A stretch of 64,000 bases of DNA, from NCBI GenBank assembly GCA_000720995.1, contig JOEL01000030.1, forward strand, positions 29,036-93,035. The letters are read 5' to 3'. Shown here one piece after another: positions 59,993 through 64,000 of the stretch. The position numbers and the translations under genes are program-made. The DNA comes from Streptomyces celluloflavus. Its GTDB lineage: Bacteria; Actinomycetota; Actinomycetes; Streptomycetales; Streptomycetaceae. Position 1 is the stretch's first letter. The number at the start of each line of letters is the position of its first letter. Below the pieces are notes generated by a model. The model was not told the DNA's origin. It did no database searches and was given only the letters and a program-made list of their open reading frames with translations.

Positions 59993-61474
59993 ATGAACGA
60001 TGCAGCCCGCGCCGAGGACCCGGCGCCCGCCGACGCCGCCGGCCCCACCCCGCCGCAGTCACCGCTGCCGCCGCTGCGCCGCAGCCGGCGGCAGAAGGTG
60101 GTCGCGGGGGTGTGCGGCGGGCTCGGCCGGCAGTGGGACCTCGATCCGGTGATCTTCCGGATCGTGCTGGCCGTCCTCGCCGTGGGCGGCCTCGGCTTCA
60201 TCGCCTACGGCTTCGCCTGGCTGATCATCCCCATGGACGGCGAGGAGGAGAACGAGGGCCGCAGGCTGCTCTCCGGCCGCGTCGAGGGCTCCGCGCTGAC
60301 GGCCCTGCTCCTCGCGCTCATCGGCTGCGGCCTGTTCCTGACGACGGTCGGCAAGGGCAGCGTCATGTCCTTCGCGATCATGCTGTCGCTGACCGTGGGC
60401 GGTTCCGCCTACTGGTCGCGCCGACGCCGCCAGGCGGAGGCCGAGGGCCTGGAGACGATGGACGCCGCCACGGCCCAGGCCGTCGCCGACGCCCCACCCG
60501 AGACCAAGGCGCCCCCCGCACCGAACAGCCCCTCCTGGTGGCGCGACCCCCGCTCCAAGGAGGCGGCCGCCAACGCCTATCTGTGGGGGCCCGAGAACAC
60601 CCCCCTCGACATCACCTACACGTTCGAGCACGGCGCCGGACAGCCCGACCGCCCCGGTGAGCGCGGCGCACCGCCCGGCACGGTCCGGCCTCCGCACCCC
60701 GCCGCCGCGCCGCGCAAGGTGGTGCGGGCCGGCCGCCCGATCGGCGGCCGGACGTTCCTGCTGGCCCTGCTCACCGGTACCGCCACCGCCCTCACCGTCG
60801 CCCGGTACGCCGGCCTCACGGCGTCCGTGCAGGCCGGGCTGGCCGGTGCGCTGGTCGTCCTCGGCCTGGGCCTGGTGCTCAGCGCCTGGTTCGGCCGGAC
60901 GGGCGGCGGCACGGTCTTCATGGTCGCCCTGACGTCCCTGCTGCTCGCGGGCGCGACGGTGCTCCCCGACAACCTGACCACCCACTGGCAGTACCGCTCC
61001 TGGACCCCGACCAGCCTCGCCGCCGTCCAGCAGCGGTACGACATCGGCTCCGGGGAAGGCACTCTCGATCTCAGCTCGCTGGCCATCAAGGACGGCCGGA
61101 CGGTCCATACCCGGGCGGAAGTGGGCGTCGGCCGTATGGCGGTGACGCTGCCGCAGGGGGTCACCGTCAAGCTGCGGACCTCCCTCGGCCTCGGCGACAT
61201 CCGGATGCCCAACGAGGCGTACGACAGCGTGGAGTTCACCGTGGGCAAACAGGAGCGGACGGTCACCCTGCCGCCCGACGGCCTCGCCAAGGGCGAGAAA
61301 CCGCGCGGCACCCTGGACCTCACCGTCCAGGTCGGCGTCGGCCAGATCGAGATCCAGCGCGCCACTCCGGGCTCCCCGGCCACCTCGTCCGCCCCGGCCT
61401 CACCGTCCGCCACGCCCAGCGCTCCGCCCGGTACCCCCTCGACGGCCCCGACCCCCCAGGGAGCCCCTTCATGA
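59993..61474 (+). CDS. PspC-domain membrane protein with adhesin-like C-terminus
   Basis: A 493-residue protein. PspC domain at about 30-85 (KVVAGVCGGLGRQWDLDPVI, then several transmembrane helices at about 97-130 and 255-320). The C-terminal part (about 350-460: YDIGSGEGTLDLSSLAIKDG, VGVGRMAVTLPQGVTVKLR) is beta-rich, like the LiaF/DUF4097 outside domains linked to envelope stress. The tail is Ser/Pro/Ala-rich. ATG 59993 is used; the open frame further upstream is not conserved. The next small gene overlaps its stop (ATGA). Confidence 0.88.
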   Translation: MNDAARAEDPAPADAAGPTPPQSPLPPLRRSRRQKVVAGVCGGLGRQWDLDPVIFRIVLAVLAVGGLGFIAYGFAWLIIPMDGEEENEGRRLLSGRVEGSALTALLLALIGCGLFLTTVGKGSVMSFAIMLSLTVGGSAYWSRRRRQAEAEGLETMDAATAQAVADAPPETKAPPAPNSPSWWRDPRSKEAAANAYLWGPENTPLDITYTFEHGAGQPDRPGERGAPPGTVRPPHPAAAPRKVVRAGRPIGGRTFLLALLTGTATALTVARYAGLTASVQAGLAGALVVLGLGLVLSAWFGRTGGGTVFMVALTSLLLAGATVLPDNLTTHWQYRSWTPTSLAAVQQRYDIGSGEGTLDLSSLAIKDGRTVHTRAEVGVGRMAVTLPQGVTVKLRTSLGLGDIRMPNEAYDSVEFTVGKQERTVTLPPDGLAKGEKPRGTLDLTVQVGVGQIEIQRATPGSPATSSAPASPSATPSAPPGTPSTAPTPQGAPS

Positions 61475-61677
61475 AGCGCCACCCCTTCGAACCGGCCCGG
61501 CTGATCGCCGGCCTCACGGCCATCGTCGTCGGCACCGGTTACGTCCTCGACGCCCTCGGCATCTGGCGCGCGCCCGGCCACTGGCTCCTGCTCGCCGTCC
61601 CCGTCGGCCTGCTGCTCTCCGGTGTCACCGCCGCCGTCTGGGCGACCATCCGCCACAACCGCCCGCAGGGCTCCTGA
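61471..61677 (+). CDS. small two-helix membrane protein
   Basis: A 68-residue protein with two hydrophobic helices (about 10-31 and 37-60: LIAGLTAIVVGTGYVLDAL; WLLLAVPVGLLLSGVTAAVW). Its ATG overlaps the stop of the PspC gene, so the two are co-translated and the product may associate with it. Function unknown. Confidence 0.82.
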   Translation: MKRHPFEPARLIAGLTAIVVGTGYVLDALGIWRAPGHWLLLAVPVGLLLSGVTAAVWATIRHNRPQGS

Positions 61678-61920
61678 CGTGCCCTGAGTTCCCTGACGCG
61701 TCCTGCACACGTCTCGTTACGGCGGCCCCGCCACGGCGCCCACGCCGCAACGGGGGCACGGCGGCAGCACAGGGCGATGCGAAAGCCCGTAGGGCAGACC
61801 CCGTAGCCCCTCAGGCAGGCCCCTGCCCTCGGACGGCGCCCGCGCCCAGGCGGGTCCCGGTCCCGGCCCGTTCCCCGCCCTCCCGCCTGGTGCCCGCCGT
61901 CGACGACGTCCTCACCGGCC

Positions 61921-63300
61921 TCACTCCTGGACGTCGATCGGGTAGGCGGCCGTCTCCACCCCCGCGGCCGTGACCACCCGCACCTCGACCCGCCCCGGCT
62001 CCACATCCACCGGTACGGGCACGGTCAGGACCCCGTCCGTCGGATTGGCGAAGCCGCCCGCCACGGGGACCAAGGGCACCGGGACATGCACCGCGCCGAT
62101 GCGTACGACGGTCCTGGCGAGCCGGTCCGGTGTGCCGGCGCCCGGCGGGAGAAAGCCGGTGCCGCGGATCTCGATGTCGTCGCCGGTACGGATCGGTGCG
62201 GCGAGATCGCCCAGTTCCCGGGCGCGGACCACCGACAGGATGACCGGACGGCCGCCCTCCGCCACCTTCCCGGCCAGATAAACCGCCCCGGAGAGAGCCA
62301 CCAGCACCACCAGCCCCCATGACACGGCGGGCAATTGAGTGGGCCGGACGGCCAGCCGCACCAGCGCGAAGACCACCACGACCGCGTTCACCAGCACGTA
62401 CTGCGCGTCCGTGAGGCTGGCGCGCCCCGCATCGTCCGCCAGCAGGTCCACCGCCCGGGGACGTTCCGCGGGCACCTTCTGCAACCGTCCCGCCCGGATC
62501 CGGACAGCCACCACCCGGCGCGCCACCACCGCCACCCCGCTCACGGTGAACAGCACCGCCAACAACGTCTGGGCCTGGGGAAGTTCGAGGCCGACGAGCA
62601 GATGGTTGCGCGTACGCCCGCCGGACGCGGCGGCCAGTTGGACGGCCGCCATCAGCACCGCGTACAGCGCCACGGCCACCCAGAGCGCCGCGACCGCGCG
62701 CGAGGTGGACAGCCGCCGGTCCTCACCGGTCAGCGGCGCCAGCACCCCGCCGTGTTCGCGGTGCCACCAGGCCACCGCCGTCAGACCGAGCGCCGCCACG
62801 ACGGCCGCGGCAAGACCCGCCGTACGCGCCACCGTCCAGCCCGCCCCGATGGCGGTCAGCGCCTGCCCCAGCAGCAGCACCGCGACCCCGGCCCACACCG
62901 CCGGCAGGGTGCGCCGCCGTACGGTCACCAGCCAGGCGGTCCGCTCGGCGGCACCCCGCTCGGCCAATGTCCGTGCGGAGAGCGTCAGTTCATCGGACAC
63001 CCACTGCCGGGCGGCCCCGGCGGAGTGCGCGAGCCCGGCCGGCACCCCGCGCCCCGCGGCGAACTCCTCGCGCAGCGCGACGAACGCGGCGACCGCCCGC
63101 CGGTGCCCCTCGCGGGTGCCGTGCGGGCACCGTCCGCACAGACACGCGCCGCCCTCGCCGCCCGCCGCGCCGCCCCCCGGCTCGCCCGCCCCGGCCACCC
63201 TGCCTGCCGCATCAACCGACACGTCCGCTACCGCCCCGCCGCCACTCGTCGTCAACTTATCTTCTTTGCGGGCGAATTGTGCCTCACTCAGCGGCCTCAC
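61921..63300 (-). CDS. six-helix membrane protein with Cys cluster and IPT/TIG-like end
   Basis: A 459-residue protein. CLCGRCPHG (Cys53, 55, 58) lies in the N-terminal soluble part (1-130). Six transmembrane helices are predicted at about 133-152, 160-179, 203-225, 243-261, 300-317 and 326-344. The C-terminal domain (DDIEIRGTGFLPPGAG, then VEVRVVTAAGVETA) looks like an Ig-like IPT/TIG fold. Function unknown. GTG 63300 is used but has poor support; TTG at 63255 is an alternative. It is divergent from the gene at the right edge. Confidence 0.75.
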   Translation of the reverse strand: MRPLSEAQFARKEDKLTTSGGGAVADVSVDAAGRVAGAGEPGGGAAGGEGGACLCGRCPHGTREGHRRAVAAFVALREEFAAGRGVPAGLAHSAGAARQWVSDELTLSARTLAERGAAERTAWLVTVRRRTLPAVWAGVAVLLLGQALTAIGAGWTVARTAGLAAAVVAALGLTAVAWWHREHGGVLAPLTGEDRRLSTSRAVAALWVAVALYAVLMAAVQLAAASGGRTRNHLLVGLELPQAQTLLAVLFTVSGVAVVARRVVAVRIRAGRLQKVPAERPRAVDLLADDAGRASLTDAQYVLVNAVVVVFALVRLAVRPTQLPAVSWGLVVLVALSGAVYLAGKVAEGGRPVILSVVRARELGDLAAPIRTGDDIEIRGTGFLPPGAGTPDRLARTVVRIGAVHVPVPLVPVAGGFANPTDGVLTVPVPVDVEPGRVEVRVVTAAGVETAAYPIDVQE

Positions 63301-63486
63301 CCCCTAAACGGCCTGCTGGCAGGGGGTGCGGACGGCCGCGATCGGTTGACCTGGCGACCCCGCGCCGCGTGCCCGAACACGTACACCGCAACGGCAACCG
63401 CCCACCGGACCGAACCACTTCCCACATTCGGGGGAACCGTCCGCACGGCGCGGCTGACCGGCACCCCCGCGGCACAGGATCCCGGC

Positions 63487-64000
63487 GTGAGTGGAATACA
63501 CGCATCGACACCCCCATCGACACACGCGACGACGCCCGCATCGACATCCGCATCAGCGTCCGCATCGACCCGCGCACCAATGCACGCGTCCCGTCGCGCA
63601 TCACTCCGCGCACCCCTCCGGATATCCCTGCGCCCGCCACCCCGGCTGGGGTCGGCGCTCGCGGTCGCCGCGTGCCTCGCGTTCATCGCGCTGGCCGAGG
63701 TCGCCGCGCCGGGCGGAGCGGCGTCAGCGGTGGCGTACGCGGGACGGACCGGAGGCGACAACTGCGCCTTCGCCGGGCGAGGTTCACCGCCCGCACCGCC
63801 GACCGGCTTCCCCTTTCCGCACGGCTGGCACTTCCCCTGTACGAAACCGGACCCCACTCCCACCTGGCAGCCCCCACCGCCGCCGCCCGCTCCCCCGCCG
63901 CGCCCGGCCCCCACCCATGCGCCCCGGCCGACGACGCACGCCCCACCGCCACCACCCGTCCGCCCCCGCCACCCCGCACCCGCGCCCCCGCGGCCGAGCC
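63487..64000 (+). CDS. secreted or anchored proline-rich protein, 3' end outside the window
   Basis: A partial frame (171 codons seen, no stop before the edge) starting at GTG 63487. A Ser/Thr/Ala-rich N-terminus is followed by a hydrophobic segment (ALAVAACLAFIALAEV, about 62-80) that looks like a signal or anchor, then a His/Pro-rich region (PTGFPFPHGWHFP, PPPPPPAPPPRP). ATG 63580 is an alternative in-frame start, and neither start has a clear ribosome site. No family was recognised. Confidence 0.6.
   Translation, partial: MSGIHASTPPSTHATTPASTSASASASTRAPMHASRRASLRAPLRISLRPPPRLGSALAVAACLAFIALAEVAAPGGAASAVAYAGRTGGDNCAFAGRGSPPAPPTGFPFPHGWHFPCTKPDPTPTWQPPPPPPAPPPRPAPTHAPRPTTHAPPPPPVRPRHPAPAPPRPS

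Noticed and set aside
61921-63300. Membrane effector of the eCIS (CisA-like)
   Set aside because: It is a membrane protein with an outside domain, but it lies 27 kb from the eCIS and no specific similarity could be judged.

Overview
The window looks like Streptomyces or a close streptomycete chromosome. GC is very high, GTG starts are common, ATGA start/stop overlaps are frequent, and the rare leucine codon TTA occurs in only a few genes. Core actinobacterial neighbours (sucC-sucD, a DUF6350 protein, pcrA, a small B12-dependent mutase subunit, PspC proteins) support this. No tRNA, rRNA, CRISPR array or insertion sequence was seen.

Layout. 1-4267: partial DUF6350 membrane protein, a sigma-factor-like protein with a C-terminal membrane anchor, and sucD/sucC, with a strong bidirectional terminator at 2106-2150. 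5039-35236: a complete phage-tail-like contractile injection system (eCIS), all on the + strand. Its order is sheath, tube, gp26-like chaperone, proline-rich protein, Pvc16/DUF4255 cap, AAA+ ATPase, small protein, a 2244-residue DUF4157 protein, a lower-GC orphan gene, Pvc7-like adaptor, LysM/gpX-like protein, hub (gpD/VgrG), spike (gpV), PAAR-like tip, gp25, two J-like baseplate proteins, gpI-like protein and DUF6519 protein. Most are joined by short overlaps. 35407-44125: a MoxR/VWA/DUF5682 operon divergent from a SWIM-DUF5691 operon. 44191-54863: mutase small subunit, lipase, M23 peptidase, pcrA, small membrane protein, NlpC/P60 hydrolase, acetyltransferase and membrane esterase. 55118-64000: NarL-type two-component pair with a PspC kinase, Ser/Thr kinase, PspC protein, small membrane protein, a six-helix membrane protein and a partial secreted protein.

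Main result. The DUF4157 protein of the eCIS sits where a tape measure is expected. It ends in a DNA/RNA non-specific endonuclease-like domain (DRMH at residues 2037-2040, then SNFVPA and a second Asn/Glu cluster). Base composition falls sharply over this domain and the next gene, 19400-20116, which then returns to the eCIS operon through an ATGA overlap. This is the architecture of a swappable polymorphic toxin tip with a candidate immunity gene, carried on an injection-system effector.

Regulation. Four eCIS genes carry in-frame TTA codons (five in all), and I saw none elsewhere, which suggests bldA-dependent developmental control. The moxR/SWIM divergent promoter region and the pcrA promoter match the actinobacterial DNA-damage promoter TTGTCRGTG-N8-TAnnnT, and two of the three place the start codon about where transcription should begin. 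All functions come from reading the sequence; no database search was run.
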